A stretch of DNA of 13,507 bases. It comes from an uncultured Bacteroidota bacterium. Lineage in GTDB: Bacteria > Bacteroidota > Bacteroidia > UKL13-3. A program made the position numbers and the translations under genes. Shown piece after piece: positions 1 to 7,530 of the stretch; the stretch's first letter is position 1; each line of letters opens with the position of its first letter. The notes below the pieces were generated by a model. The model was not told where the DNA came from. It saw nothing but the letters and a program-made list of their open reading frames with translations, and searched no databases. The stretch is from contig CAIUEQ010000033.1 in assembly GCA_903898215.1 (NCBI GenBank), forward strand, positions 1-13,507, given 5' to 3'.

Positions 1-50
1 ACTGACAAAATTCTTCATCACATCACCACACATTTTCATCATCACTTTTT

Positions 51-90
51 TAACCACAGAGAGCACAAAGAAAAAAACACAAAGTACACA
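51..90. repeat. A-rich dispersed repeat (ACCACAGAG/CACAAAG type)
   Basis: A purine-rich stretch made of short related words: ACCACAGAG, AGCACAAAG, ACACAAAG and TACACAAA. From memory, such ACCACAGAG...CACAAAG stretches are scattered between genes in many Bacteroidota. It has no ORF and lies just beyond the 3' end of the OmpA-protein gene. The first ten bases of the window (ACTGACAAAA) equal bases 114-123, so position 1 may be the tail of another copy of the adjacent CTCGA element, cut by the window edge. Confidence 0.5.
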
Positions 91-95
91 AAATT

Positions 96-121
96 GTTCT
101 CGACTCCGCTCGAACTGACAA
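96..121. repeat. CTCGA-type palindromic repeat, possible terminator of the GH3-OmpA operon
   Basis: GTTCTCGACTCCGCTCGAAC (96-115) is an imperfect inverted repeat followed by TGACAAA. Its right part, TCCGCTCGAACTGACAAA, matches 16 of 18 bases at 13122-13139 inside the large secreted-protein gene, so it is a dispersed element. It lies 4 nt beyond the stop codon of the minus-strand OmpA-type gene. Read on that strand it folds as a GC-containing hairpin followed by a short, weak T-run, so it may also end transcription. Confidence 0.55.
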
Positions 122-125
122 AAAA

Positions 126-2111
126 TTACTTTACAATTTTTATTTCCACTCTTCTGTTTTGCTGATGTTGTTCATCTGTACATTCAACACCATCTGAACA
201 TTGGTTTAGCAATTGGGTTTCGCCTAAACCATTTGAAATAATTCTTGATTTTGCCACACCTTTTTTCATCAGGTATTGTTTAACAACGGCTGCTCTTCGT
301 TCACTTAATTTATGATTATACTCTGCACTTCCTCTGCTATCGGTATGGGCACTCACTTGTATCTTTACAGTTTTGCTTATACGTGATGCATGTATTGCCG
401 AATCGAGTGTTGGATAAATTGAAGTTGGAATTGAAACATCATTAAATTTAAATAATACTTTATCGAAAACAATTTTAGTAAGCACTTCATCTGACACACC
501 TGATTCAACTGCAGGTGTTGGTTTTACTTTTTCAGGTTTCGGTTCAACTGGTTTTGAAACTATTATTGGTGGTGTAGATTTTACTATTTCTGGTTTTGGT
601 GCAACCGGTTTTGCTGCAATGATTGGTGGTGTCGGCTTAGCTATTTCTGGTTTTGGTGCAGCTGGTTTTGTTACTAAAACCGGAGGTGTGGGAATTGGAT
701 TAACCGTTTTTGGTGCATCCACTTTTGGAGTTTCTGATGATGCAATAGTTATAGGATTTTGCTTTACAGGTTCTTCCACTTTTTTTGTTTCAACAGAAGC
801 TAATACAGGTTTGTTTTCTGTTAATAATCTATTATCAAAATAATAATACACTTTATCAAGACCTTCACCGTTATCTCGATTTGAGGAGAAATATCCTGTT
901 CTTCCATCTTGTCGGCAAACAAATGCAATATCATCTTTTGATGAGTTAAAAGGTTTTCCCATATTTATTGGTACAGATGGAATTCCTAAATTTATTTTCG
1001 CTTGGTATAGATCATATCCCCCAAAGCCATTTAATCCTTTTGATGTAAAAAAAAGCACTTTGCCACTCACTGAAGGATAAATTTCATTTTCGGTAGTATT
1101 GATTCCTTGTCCGAGGTTTTCGGGAGTTCCCCACTTTCCATCGGCAATGCGAGAAACTTTATAAATATCTGTTCCACCAAATCCTTTAGGCATATCGGAA
1201 GCAAAATATAAGGTGTTTCCATTATCAGTTATAAATGGATGCATGCAATTATATTCCTTGTTATTAAAAGGAAGTTCTTGAGGACTAATAAATTTTCCAT
1301 TCTCAAATCTTGCAACATAAATTTTCATATTTGCAACACCATCTGAACTAATTTCAATATCTCCCACTCTTTTTTTAACTACACCTTTTTTAACTTTTGT
1401 AGCATTGGCACTAAAATAAACAAGCATTCCATCTTCGCTTACAGAAGGCGAACCTTCATTGAGTTCGAATGAAATTCCATCCATAAACTTATCTCCTTCA
1501 ATAAACGTGATTGAATCTTTTATTTCTGCAAAATCCAAATCATACATCTGCATTAAATTACTTTTATCTCCTTTGTTTTTTAAGGCAGAATAAATCATTC
1601 CATTATCAAAAAAACAATACCCTAAACTTTGTCCGCTTATATTTAAGTTTGTTGGAACAACCGTAAAGTTGCGGATAGAATCTTTATTTCGCTCGGCCCA
1701 CGATAAACTTTTTAATTGAAGATTTGCAAATATATCATCCGGAAAAATGGATAGATAATATCTGTACTGATCCTTTGAACGTGTGTAATCACCATTAATT
1801 TTAAGAATAGCCGCATAATCTAAATACACATCGGGAGCAGTGTTTTTATCACCTAACCGAATTAATCTCGAAAAATATTCTTCGGCTTTAGCGTATTGAA
1901 ATGAAAATTTATAACATTGTGACAGTCGGTCGAGGAGAAACAATTCAACTTTAGGGTTATAAATTTTTAATGCGGCTTCGTAATCAAAAATTGCTTCTCT
2001 AAATTGAAAAAACTCAAAGTGAATATTTCCCTGTTGGATCTCTTTATTTTGTGAAAATCCTTTAAGAGAGAAAAGAAACAAAAGAATGATAACAAGAAAT
2101 AATCTTTTCAT
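126..2111 (-). CDS. TPR / PD40 beta-propeller / OmpA-like envelope protein (PorE-like architecture)
   Basis: Periplasmic or outer-membrane-associated protein of 661 residues, expected to bind peptidoglycan through its C-terminus. Residues 1-20 form a signal peptide (Lys-Arg, hydrophobic core, ending FSQ) without a lipobox Cys. Residues 25-140 look like TPR helices. Residues 150-430 hold PD40/WD40-like strands, with repeated LYFASD-, FFTSK- and GYFSSNR-type motifs. Residues 463-538 are four 19-residue Pro/Lys repeats. Residues 545-661 are an OmpA_C domain with HTDSRG (Asp591) and NRR (Arg653), the usual diaminopimelate-contact positions, plus Cys638 and Cys644. TPR-PD40-OmpA order matches PorE-type T9SS accessory proteins. 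Those usually carry a carboxypeptidase-regulatory-like domain before OmpA; here the Pro-rich linker occupies that place. Such proteins have many paralogues per genome, so a T9SS role is only possible. The start lies 4 nt after the GH3 stop, so the two are probably co-transcribed. Confidence 0.88.
   Translation of the reverse strand: MKRLFLVIILLFLFSLKGFSQNKEIQQGNIHFEFFQFREAIFDYEAALKIYNPKVELFLLDRLSQCYKFSFQYAKAEEYFSRLIRLGDKNTAPDVYLDYAAILKINGDYTRSKDQYRYYLSIFPDDIFANLQLKSLSWAERNKDSIRNFTVVPTNLNISGQSLGYCFFDNGMIYSALKNKGDKSNLMQMYDLDFAEIKDSITFIEGDKFMDGISFELNEGSPSVSEDGMLVYFSANATKVKKGVVKKRVGDIEISSDGVANMKIYVARFENGKFISPQELPFNNKEYNCMHPFITDNGNTLYFASDMPKGFGGTDIYKVSRIADGKWGTPENLGQGINTTENEIYPSVSGKVLFFTSKGLNGFGGYDLYQAKINLGIPSVPINMGKPFNSSKDDIAFVCRQDGRTGYFSSNRDNGEGLDKVYYYFDNRLLTENKPVLASVETKKVEEPVKQNPITIASSETPKVDAPKTVNPIPTPPVLVTKPAAPKPEIAKPTPPIIAAKPVAPKPEIVKSTPPIIVSKPVEPKPEKVKPTPAVESGVSDEVLTKIVFDKVLFKFNDVSIPTSIYPTLDSAIHASRISKTVKIQVSAHTDSRGSAEYNHKLSERRAAVVKQYLMKKGVAKSRIISNGLGETQLLNQCSDGVECTDEQHQQNRRVEIKIVK
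498..725 (-). repeat. Four 57-bp tandem repeats encoding a Pro/Lys-rich linker
   Basis: Four in-frame 57-bp units (19 codons) encode residues 463-481, 482-500, 501-519 and 520-538 of the OmpA-type protein. The shared pattern is KPxAPKPExxKPTPPIIxx. The phase can be checked on the DNA: the word (T/A)GGTTT(T/C)GGT starts at 534, 591 and 648, exactly 57 apart. The first and last units are more diverged. The segment is probably an extended spacer crossing the periplasm between the propeller and the peptidoglycan-binding domain. It could vary in copy number by slippage or recombination. Confidence 0.85.
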
Positions 2112-2115
2112 AAAA

Positions 2116-3645
2116 TTAAATTGAAGCGATATGCATTTTCATAATCTCATCCACATAATGTCGGTTATTTGATAATCGTGGCACTTTATGCTGACCTCCA
2201 AGTTTACCATTTTTTTTAAGCCAATGATTAAAAGTTCCTTTTGGCATTATGCGAATAATAGGTTGCAGCATTGCCATATCTTTAAAACGTTTGGCTTCAT
2301 AATCAGAATTTACCGCCTTTAGTTGCTGATCTAATTCTTTTGTAAAAGTTTCGATGCAGTGAGGTTCTTGATCAAATTCTATTAACCATTCGTGGGTACC
2401 GATTCCATTTTTATTATCTGTAAAATAAACAGGTGCAGCAGTATAATCTGTAATATGTGCATCAAGAATTTTACATGCATTTGAAATTGCAAAATCTGCA
2501 TTTTCGATAACCAGTTCTTCACCAAAAGCATTGATAAAATGTTTTGTTCTTCCAGTAATTTTAAAACGAAATGGATTGAGATCAGAAAATTTAACGGTAT
2601 CGCCAATCACATATCTCCACAAACCTGAGTTGTTTGAAATAACCACTGCATAATTTACATCTACTTCAATTTCGTCAAGTGAAAGTGTGGTGGGATGATC
2701 TTTCCCATATTCTTCCATCGGCATAAATTCAAAATAAATTCCATAGTCGAGCATCAACAACATTTCTTCGCTATTGCTTTGATCTTGTAATCCTAAAAAG
2801 CCTTCTGACGCATTATAACTTTCCAAATAATTCATTTTCGATGAACGAATTAGTTGTTTAAATTTATCACGATAAGGAGTAAAACTCACGCCTCCATGAA
2901 TATATAATTCGATGTTTGGCCAAATATCAGAAAGGTTATTTTTTCCAGTTACTTCAAATAATTTTTCGATAAGAACTATTGTCCAAGTAGGTACACCGGT
3001 AATGCTTGTTACATCTTCATTTACTGTAGCCTTCACCATCCTTTCAATTTTCTCATCCCAATTATCCATGATGGCAATACTTAAATCAGGGGTACGAAAA
3101 AAATGTGCCCAGAAAGGCATATTCTGCATCATCACAGCTGAAAGATCTCCGTAAAAACTTTGGTCGGAATTAAATTTATTTACCTGATGGCTTCCACCCA
3201 TGATCAATCCTTTGCCATTAAAAATTGTTGTTTCAGGATTGTTTCTTACATAAAATAATAATGCATCTTTTCCACCTTGAAAATGACAAATTTCCATGCT
3301 CTCATAAGTTACAGGAATAAATTTACTTTTTGAACCTGTTGTTCCCGATGACTTAGCAAACCAACGTACCTCGCTCGACCATAAGATATTTTGTTCTCCG
3401 CGCATCATCCTTTCGATGTAAGGACGATGGGTCTCATAATTCCCAACTGGCACACGCTCTTTAAATTCTTTTACGGAGTTGATACTTTTGTAATCATATT
3501 TTTTTCCCCATTCCGAATTCTGTGCATCATCCAAAAGTGTGGTAAGAAGTTCGTTCTGTACATCATGAGGATTTTCCATAAAGTGCTCAATAAACGGTTC
3601 ACGTTTTTTTAGATACCAACTTAAAAGTGAGTTGATCAGAGCCAT
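2116..3645 (-). CDS. GH3 family acyl-adenylating amidosynthetase-like protein
   Basis: A 509-residue cytoplasmic member of the GH3 branch of the ANL (acyl/aryl-adenylate-forming) superfamily. Plant GH3 enzymes adenylate a carboxylic acid such as auxin or jasmonate and transfer it to an amino acid; the substrate of this bacterial type is unknown to me. Visible ATP/AMP-binding motifs are SSGTTGSKSK (99-108), YNASEG (277-282) and RYVIGDTVKF (344-353). ITGRTKHFINAFGE (363-376) leads into the small C-terminal domain. Length and motif order are complete, so it looks active. It is the first gene of an operon with the OmpA/PD40 gene (4-nt gap). The promoter is unclear: the region facing the O-methyltransferase gene holds only a weak match on this strand (TATACTTA, 3674-3667). 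Confidence 0.93.
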   Translation of the reverse strand: MALINSLLSWYLKKREPFIEHFMENPHDVQNELLTTLLDDAQNSEWGKKYDYKSINSVKEFKERVPVGNYETHRPYIERMMRGEQNILWSSEVRWFAKSSGTTGSKSKFIPVTYESMEICHFQGGKDALLFYVRNNPETTIFNGKGLIMGGSHQVNKFNSDQSFYGDLSAVMMQNMPFWAHFFRTPDLSIAIMDNWDEKIERMVKATVNEDVTSITGVPTWTIVLIEKLFEVTGKNNLSDIWPNIELYIHGGVSFTPYRDKFKQLIRSSKMNYLESYNASEGFLGLQDQSNSEEMLLMLDYGIYFEFMPMEEYGKDHPTTLSLDEIEVDVNYAVVISNNSGLWRYVIGDTVKFSDLNPFRFKITGRTKHFINAFGEELVIENADFAISNACKILDAHITDYTAAPVYFTDNKNGIGTHEWLIEFDQEPHCIETFTKELDQQLKAVNSDYEAKRFKDMAMLQPIIRIMPKGTFNHWLKKNGKLGGQHKVPRLSNNRHYVDEIMKMHIASI

Positions 3646-3735
3646 GCACTAAAGTGATTTAATGTGTAAGTATACATAATTACAAACAAAGTTTCAAGTT
3701 TGCGAATGGAAGGCGGTAATAAATTATCACAGCTA

Positions 3736-3743
3736 TATATTTG
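3736..3743 (+). promoter_or_regulatory. Bacteroidota -7 element for the O-methyltransferase gene
   Basis: TATATTTG fits the Bacteroidota TAnnTTTG -7 consensus exactly and lies 17 nt before the start codon. No TTTG is found at the usual 19-21 nt upstream, so only half of the promoter is recognised. The implied leader is very short. Confidence 0.5.
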
Positions 3744-3760
3744 CTGTTCGAAAAACACTT

Positions 3761-4405
3761 ATGGACTTCATTGATAAAAAAATACAGGATTATTGCGATG
3801 CACATACCAATTCAGAAAGTTATGTACTAAAAAAACTGAATCGTGATACACATGCTAATGTATTGCAACCACGCATGCTAAGCGGGCATTTTCAAGGAAA
3901 ATTATTAAGCATGTTCAGTAAAATGATTCGTCCGAAAATAATCCTGGAAATTGGAACCTATACCGGTTACTCGGCAATTTGTTTGGCCGAAGGATTAGTC
4001 GAAAATGGAAAACTAATTACTATAGATGTAAATGCTGAACAAGAAACTCGTATCAGGAAATATATAGCTGAAGCCGGAATGGAAAAGCAAATTCAATTTA
4101 TTGTAGGCGATGCTTATAATATTATTAAAACTTTGCCGCACAATTATGATTTGGTTTTTATTGATGCCGACAAACCAAATTATTTAAAATATTATAAACA
4201 GGTAATTGAACTCGTTAATCCGGGTGGTTACATTATTGCCGACAATGTTTTATGGAGCGGAAAAGTTGTAGATGAAAAAGAATTGGCAAAAGATAAAGAC
4301 ACACAATTTTTAGATGAGTTCAATAAATTTATTCAGCAAGATGAACGCGTTGAAAATATTTTATTGCCTGTAAGAGATGGCTTGATGGTGATGAGAAAAT
4401 TATAA
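3761..4405 (+). CDS. SAM-dependent O-methyltransferase (Methyltransf_3, catechol-OMT/TrmR-like)
   Basis: A 214-residue cytoplasmic, metal-dependent class I methyltransferase. LEIGTYTGYS (62-71) is the SAM-binding motif I. TIDVN (87-91) ends the second strand with the acidic residue expected to contact the ribose. FIDADKPNY (133-141) and DNVLW (161-165) carry the Asp/Asp/Asn metal ligands (Asp135, Asp161, Asn162) of the COMT-like family. Length is normal and the fold looks complete. Family members methylate catechols and caffeoyl-CoA, and in Bacillus subtilis TrmR (YrrM) makes 5-methoxyuridine in tRNA. Which substrate applies here cannot be read from the sequence. The gene is divergent from GH3 and convergent with gldH, so it is transcribed alone. 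Confidence 0.92.
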   Translation: MDFIDKKIQDYCDAHTNSESYVLKKLNRDTHANVLQPRMLSGHFQGKLLSMFSKMIRPKIILEIGTYTGYSAICLAEGLVENGKLITIDVNAEQETRIRKYIAEAGMEKQIQFIVGDAYNIIKTLPHNYDLVFIDADKPNYLKYYKQVIELVNPGGYIIADNVLWSGKVVDEKELAKDKDTQFLDEFNKFIQQDERVENILLPVRDGLMVMRKL

Positions 4406-4468
4406 ATAAAACTATCATTTAAAAAAAAGCGACTTCCCTAAAATAAATAATCTGTGAGATAAATTTTC

Positions 4469-4533
4469 GAAGTAAAATCCCTTTAGAATAAATTTTTACT
4501 TCATCATTCGATATTCAATGTTCGGCATTCATT
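4469..4533. repeat. Inverted repeat plus ATTC-rich dispersed repeat between convergent genes
   Basis: GAAGTAAAA (4469-4477) is the exact complement of TTTTACTTC (4494-4502), with a 16-nt loop. It continues into a degenerate word series, ATTCGATATTCAATGTTCGG then CATTC, up to the gldH stop codon. Read on the other strand (GAATGCCGAACATTGAATAT...) this resembles a repeat I recall from many Bacteroidota intergenic regions. The hairpin could serve as a two-way terminator for the convergent O-methyltransferase and gldH genes, but neither side has a good T-run. It could equally be only a mobile repeat. Confidence 0.45.
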
Positions 4534-5005
4534 ATTTATTTGTTTCTACTTCCTCTACTCTCACGCCAACAGATTTTACATGCAACAAGGTATCATCGCG
4601 CATGTTCTGTTCCAACTCAAAACGATAGAAACCACTTTTGGGGAATTTAATATTTTGCAAAACGGGAAACTGATAATCATAAATATCTCCTAGTCCGGAG
4701 CCTAACCATTTACCGCGCTCATCTGCCAATTTAATTTCCACTCTGCGCTGGTCTGATTTTTTTTCGGGATTAGTAACATGCATCAACATAAAAATATTAT
4801 TGTATCTATAATCTGCATCAACACGCACGTTCACCAAAACATTATAAAATTTTGTTGTGTCTTTTATCTGCAGATCAAACGGCATAAGATTTTTATAATA
4901 CCATGCATTTCCTTCGATACTTTTATTTTCTTCAAACAATCTACCGGGATCGCATGAGGAAAATATCATCACAGAAAAAACCAATAAGTAAACAAACTTT
5001 CTCAT
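4532..5005 (-). CDS. gldH: Gliding motility lipoprotein GldH
   Basis: A 157-residue lipoprotein. The start is the Met of MRKFVYLL at 5005: it gives a short positively charged N-terminus, a hydrophobic core and a lipobox FSSC with the modified Cys at residue 18. An in-frame Met at 5047 would overlap ricT and put 14 polar residues before the signal, so I reject it. The mature part is a single beta-rich domain with SIEGNAWYY (43-51) and repeated hydrophobic/polar alternation, as in GldH. In Flavobacterium johnsoniae GldH is needed for gliding; its biochemical role is not known, and non-gliding Bacteroidota also keep it. ATG follows the ricT stop by 1 nt, suggesting translational coupling. The usual downstream penicillin-binding-protein gene is absent; an O-methyltransferase gene faces it instead. 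Confidence 0.85.
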   Translation of the reverse strand: MRKFVYLLVFSVMIFSSCDPGRLFEENKSIEGNAWYYKNLMPFDLQIKDTTKFYNVLVNVRVDADYRYNNIFMLMHVTNPEKKSDQRRVEIKLADERGKWLGSGLGDIYDYQFPVLQNIKFPKSGFYRFELEQNMRDDTLLHVKSVGVRVEEVETNK

Positions 5006-5006
5006 C

Positions 5007-6182
5007 TTATTTTTTTGGTGGTAGCGGATTATTTGGTTGAACTGCAACAGGAGTATTTACTTTAGGTTTATTCTTGTTTTTATTTCTGTTGTTGCGGTTT
5101 TTATTGTTTTTCTTTTGGGGTTTTTTATTGTCATCCAAACGAGTTAAACTTTCGGTTCCCATATCATTTTGAAAATCAACAACGGCAATTTTCAGTTCTT
5201 TTTTAATTACCACAACTTCAGGTTTAACACCTTGTTTATTGAGCTCTTTATATTCTTTAACCTGTTCAACAGTAAGACCTTTCCATTCACCTCCATGTTC
5301 TCTTGGAGCAAACCACATCATGCGTTTTAGGATATCCGTTTTCACCGATTTATATTCTCCATCGGCAAATTGCAATACCAGATTATCCTCCACAGGAAAA
5401 TCTTTTAATGCTTCCATGTATCCATCCAATTCAAAATTCAAGCAACACTTTAATCTACCACATTGACCTGAAAGTTTTAATGGATTGAGAGATAAATTTT
5501 GATAACGTGCCGCATTTGTGTTAACCAATTTAAAATCGGTAAGCCACGTAGAACAACATAATTCTCGTCCGCATGAACCGATAGCACCAAGTCTTCCGGC
5601 TTCCTGGCGGTAGCCTATCTGTTTCATTTCCACACGAACTTTAAAAGATTCGGCTAAACGTTTGATCAGTTCTCTAAAATCAACTCTGTCTTCGGCAGTA
5701 TAATAAAAAGTTGCTTTACGTTTATCTCCCTGATATTCCACATCACTAAGTTTCATGCTTAAACCAAGCTCAAGAGCAATGGTGCGGGCTTTATACATCG
5801 TAGGAATTTCAAGTTCTTTATTTTCTTTTCTACGCGCTATGTCACCATCGTTTGCCCTGCGAATAATTTTACGGAATTCCCCATCTTCACGTATTTGGTT
5901 TTTCTTTAACTGCAATTTTACCAATTCACCTTTTAAAGAAACTTCACCGATATCATAGCCGTTTTCCATTTCAACCACAACCAAATCTTTGTTGGTGATA
6001 TCATGATGATGAAAATTGCGATAGTATTCTTTTCGTGTTCCTTTGAAGCGTACTTCAACGATGTCGTAAGGTTTGATATGTGGCGGAAGATCCATATCTA
6101 CCAGCCAATCAAAAGTATTTAATTTATTGCATCCGCCCGTGCTGCATCCACCGCTCGAACATCCGCCTGATCCACATCCCAT
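5007..6182 (-). CDS. ricT: PSP1 domain protein, RicT/YaaT family
   Basis: A 391-residue cytoplasmic protein. The PSP1 core spans about residues 25-270. It carries the diagnostic Cys clusters GSCGRELCC (Cys204, 209, 210) and GQCGRLKCC (Cys241, 246, 247). In Bacillus subtilis, RicT (YaaT) forms the RicAFT complex with YlbF and YmcA, binds Fe-S clusters and assists RNase Y-dependent mRNA maturation; whether this applies in Bacteroidota is not established. Two additions stand out. The N-terminus has Cys at 3, 8, 13 and 18 in a strict GGCS-like five-residue repeat. The C-terminus (about 350-391) is a Lys/Asn-rich then Pro-rich tail that looks disordered and could bind RNA. The leader is a long A/T tract without Shine-Dalgarno. 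The gene lies between holB (64-nt gap) and gldH (1-nt gap). Confidence 0.92.
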   Translation of the reverse strand: MGCGSGGCSSGGCSTGGCNKLNTFDWLVDMDLPPHIKPYDIVEVRFKGTRKEYYRNFHHHDITNKDLVVVEMENGYDIGEVSLKGELVKLQLKKNQIREDGEFRKIIRRANDGDIARRKENKELEIPTMYKARTIALELGLSMKLSDVEYQGDKRKATFYYTAEDRVDFRELIKRLAESFKVRVEMKQIGYRQEAGRLGAIGSCGRELCCSTWLTDFKLVNTNAARYQNLSLNPLKLSGQCGRLKCCLNFELDGYMEALKDFPVEDNLVLQFADGEYKSVKTDILKRMMWFAPREHGGEWKGLTVEQVKEYKELNKQGVKPEVVVIKKELKIAVVDFQNDMGTESLTRLDDNKKPQKKNNKNRNNRNKNKNKPKVNTPVAVQPNNPLPPKK

Positions 6183-6246
6183 AAGAAAATTAAAATTAAA
6201 AAATAAAAAAATAAAAACCCTATCCCCCTAAATCCACCGCACTAAA

Positions 6247-7371
6247 TTATTCGGATTTTTTTAATTGGGTGCCAATATACAAAGAAAGATTAAGAAACGT
6301 AATCTTGAGGTCGGCATTACGCTCGATATGAAATGCAGTTTCGTTAAATGCATTTGTTAAATCGGGCAAATTATTGGCATGAATAAACGGAGAAAATTTG
6401 TTTACGAAGTCAGCTTCTTGTTCGCTTAACCTTAGCAATTGCTTATTTCCATAACGATAAATAAACAATGCACGTAACATATGTTCGCTGTATGCAATAA
6501 AACTTTTCAGAAATTCTCTTCCGCTCTTCACACAACTTTCAACCCAAGCAGTAAGATTTACAATATCTTTTCTGGAATTAAAACACAAACGCATCCAGCT
6601 CAAAAATAGTTCGAAATAATCAGAACGGCCGGTATTTACAAGATTGATGGCTAAGGATAAATTCCCTTCACTCACGCGTGAAATTGTTTCAGCATCTTGC
6701 TTATTGAGCTGAAATTTTTGAATTAATTCCTGAGTAATTTCTTCATCTTTTAAACGAGGAATTTTTAATGTTTGAGTACGAGATAAAATTGTTGGCAACA
6801 CTTTATCCGAATCCTGAGCAACAAGAATCAAAAGTGTTCCTACAGGAGGTTCTTCAAGCAACTTCAATAAAATATTTCCTTCTTTGCTTAAATATTCAGC
6901 CATCCAAATGATGACAGTTTTATATTTTGCTTCAAAGGATTTTAGTCCAACTTTTTTAAAAATATCTCTGCATTCTTCGGCTGTAATATTTCCTTGCTTT
7001 TTCCCTTCATCATCTAATTTCAACAACCATTGCAATTCACCGATATAAGGATTTTCGATAAATGCCGAACGCCATTCTGAAATAAAATCATTGGTTAACT
7101 TTTTCTTTTCGATGGCAACGGTGGGAACAGTAAAATGCAAATCGGGATGAACAAGTTTTTGAATTTTAACGCATGAAGGACAAACGCCACAGCTATCATC
7201 ATCGGTTGGATTGGCACAATTAATAAATTGCGAATAAGCCACAGCCAAAGGCAAGGCTCCAACACCTTCGTTGCCCAAAAATAATTGCGTATGACTGATA
7301 CGACCTTGTTTAACGGTTTGTATCAACTTGCTTTTTATTTCCTTTTGTCCGATGATGTTTTTGAATTGCAC
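6247..7371 (-). CDS. holB: DNA polymerase III subunit delta' (clamp-loader subunit)
   Basis: A 374-residue AAA+ protein of the replicative clamp loader, which opens the beta sliding clamp and places it on DNA. The N-terminal FKNIIGQ and SHTQLFLG motifs are typical. The P-loop position reads GNEGVGAL (33-40) and lacks the catalytic Lys-Thr, as expected for delta', which does not hydrolyse ATP. Cys52, 61, 64 and 67 form the zinc-binding module. LLKLLEEPP (168-176) and SRTQTLKIPRL (197-207) fit the sensor-1/SRC region, with Thr in place of Cys. The C-terminal part is helical and less conserved. The start codon is GTG at 7371; no nearby in-frame ATG was seen, and the N-terminus fits the family from this point. 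It heads the holB-ricT-gldH cluster. Confidence 0.92.
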   Translation of the reverse strand: MQFKNIIGQKEIKSKLIQTVKQGRISHTQLFLGNEGVGALPLAVAYSQFINCANPTDDDSCGVCPSCVKIQKLVHPDLHFTVPTVAIEKKKLTNDFISEWRSAFIENPYIGELQWLLKLDDEGKKQGNITAEECRDIFKKVGLKSFEAKYKTVIIWMAEYLSKEGNILLKLLEEPPVGTLLILVAQDSDKVLPTILSRTQTLKIPRLKDEEITQELIQKFQLNKQDAETISRVSEGNLSLAINLVNTGRSDYFELFLSWMRLCFNSRKDIVNLTAWVESCVKSGREFLKSFIAYSEHMLRALFIYRYGNKQLLRLSEQEADFVNKFSPFIHANNLPDLTNAFNETAFHIERNADLKITFLNLSLYIGTQLKKSE

Positions 7372-7450
7372 TTTTAAATTGTTTGTAGTTTTTTGTTGAC
7401 GAAAATACGCGATGAAATTTCAATCCGGCAATTTATTTTGAGAAAATATT

Positions 7451-7509
7451 TTAACCGCAAATCCCGATAGCTATCGGGACAAAGATTTACGCAAAGTGCG
7501 CAAAGAATT
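7451..7509. repeat. Dispersed CGCAAAG repeat containing an 18-bp palindrome
   Basis: The outer sequence, TTAACCGCAAA ... AAAGATTTACGCAAAGTGCG then CAAAG, is of a type I recall as common between Bacteroidota genes. It is interrupted at 7462-7479 by the perfect palindrome TCCCGATAGCTATCGGGA. The palindrome's 14-base core recurs at 13106-13119 within a coding sequence. The arrangement suggests that the palindrome was inserted into, or replaced part of, the older repeat. It lies between prmA and holB, both minus strand, and could form a hairpin in readthrough mRNA. Confidence 0.6.
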
Positions 7510-7530
7510 TTAATGATTTATTGGTAAAAA

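Noticed and set aside
619..843. Plus-strand 74-codon ORF rich in Gly, Val and Phe
   Set aside because: It is the complement of the Pro/Lys tandem-repeat region of the OmpA-type gene; the repeats keep the opposite frame open.
5006..5047. Upstream in-frame start for gldH, adding 14 residues
   Set aside because: It would overlap ricT and place polar residues before an otherwise standard lipoprotein signal; the Met at 5005 fits much better.
5239..5488. Overlapping plus-strand ORFs inside ricT
   Set aside because: They are antisense to the conserved PSP1 core, and their translations show no family features.
7254..7275. Missing Lys in the holB P-loop (GNEGVGAL) as a sign of a dead gene
   Set aside because: Delta' subunits normally lack a working Walker A motif; the zinc Cys residues and remaining motifs are intact.
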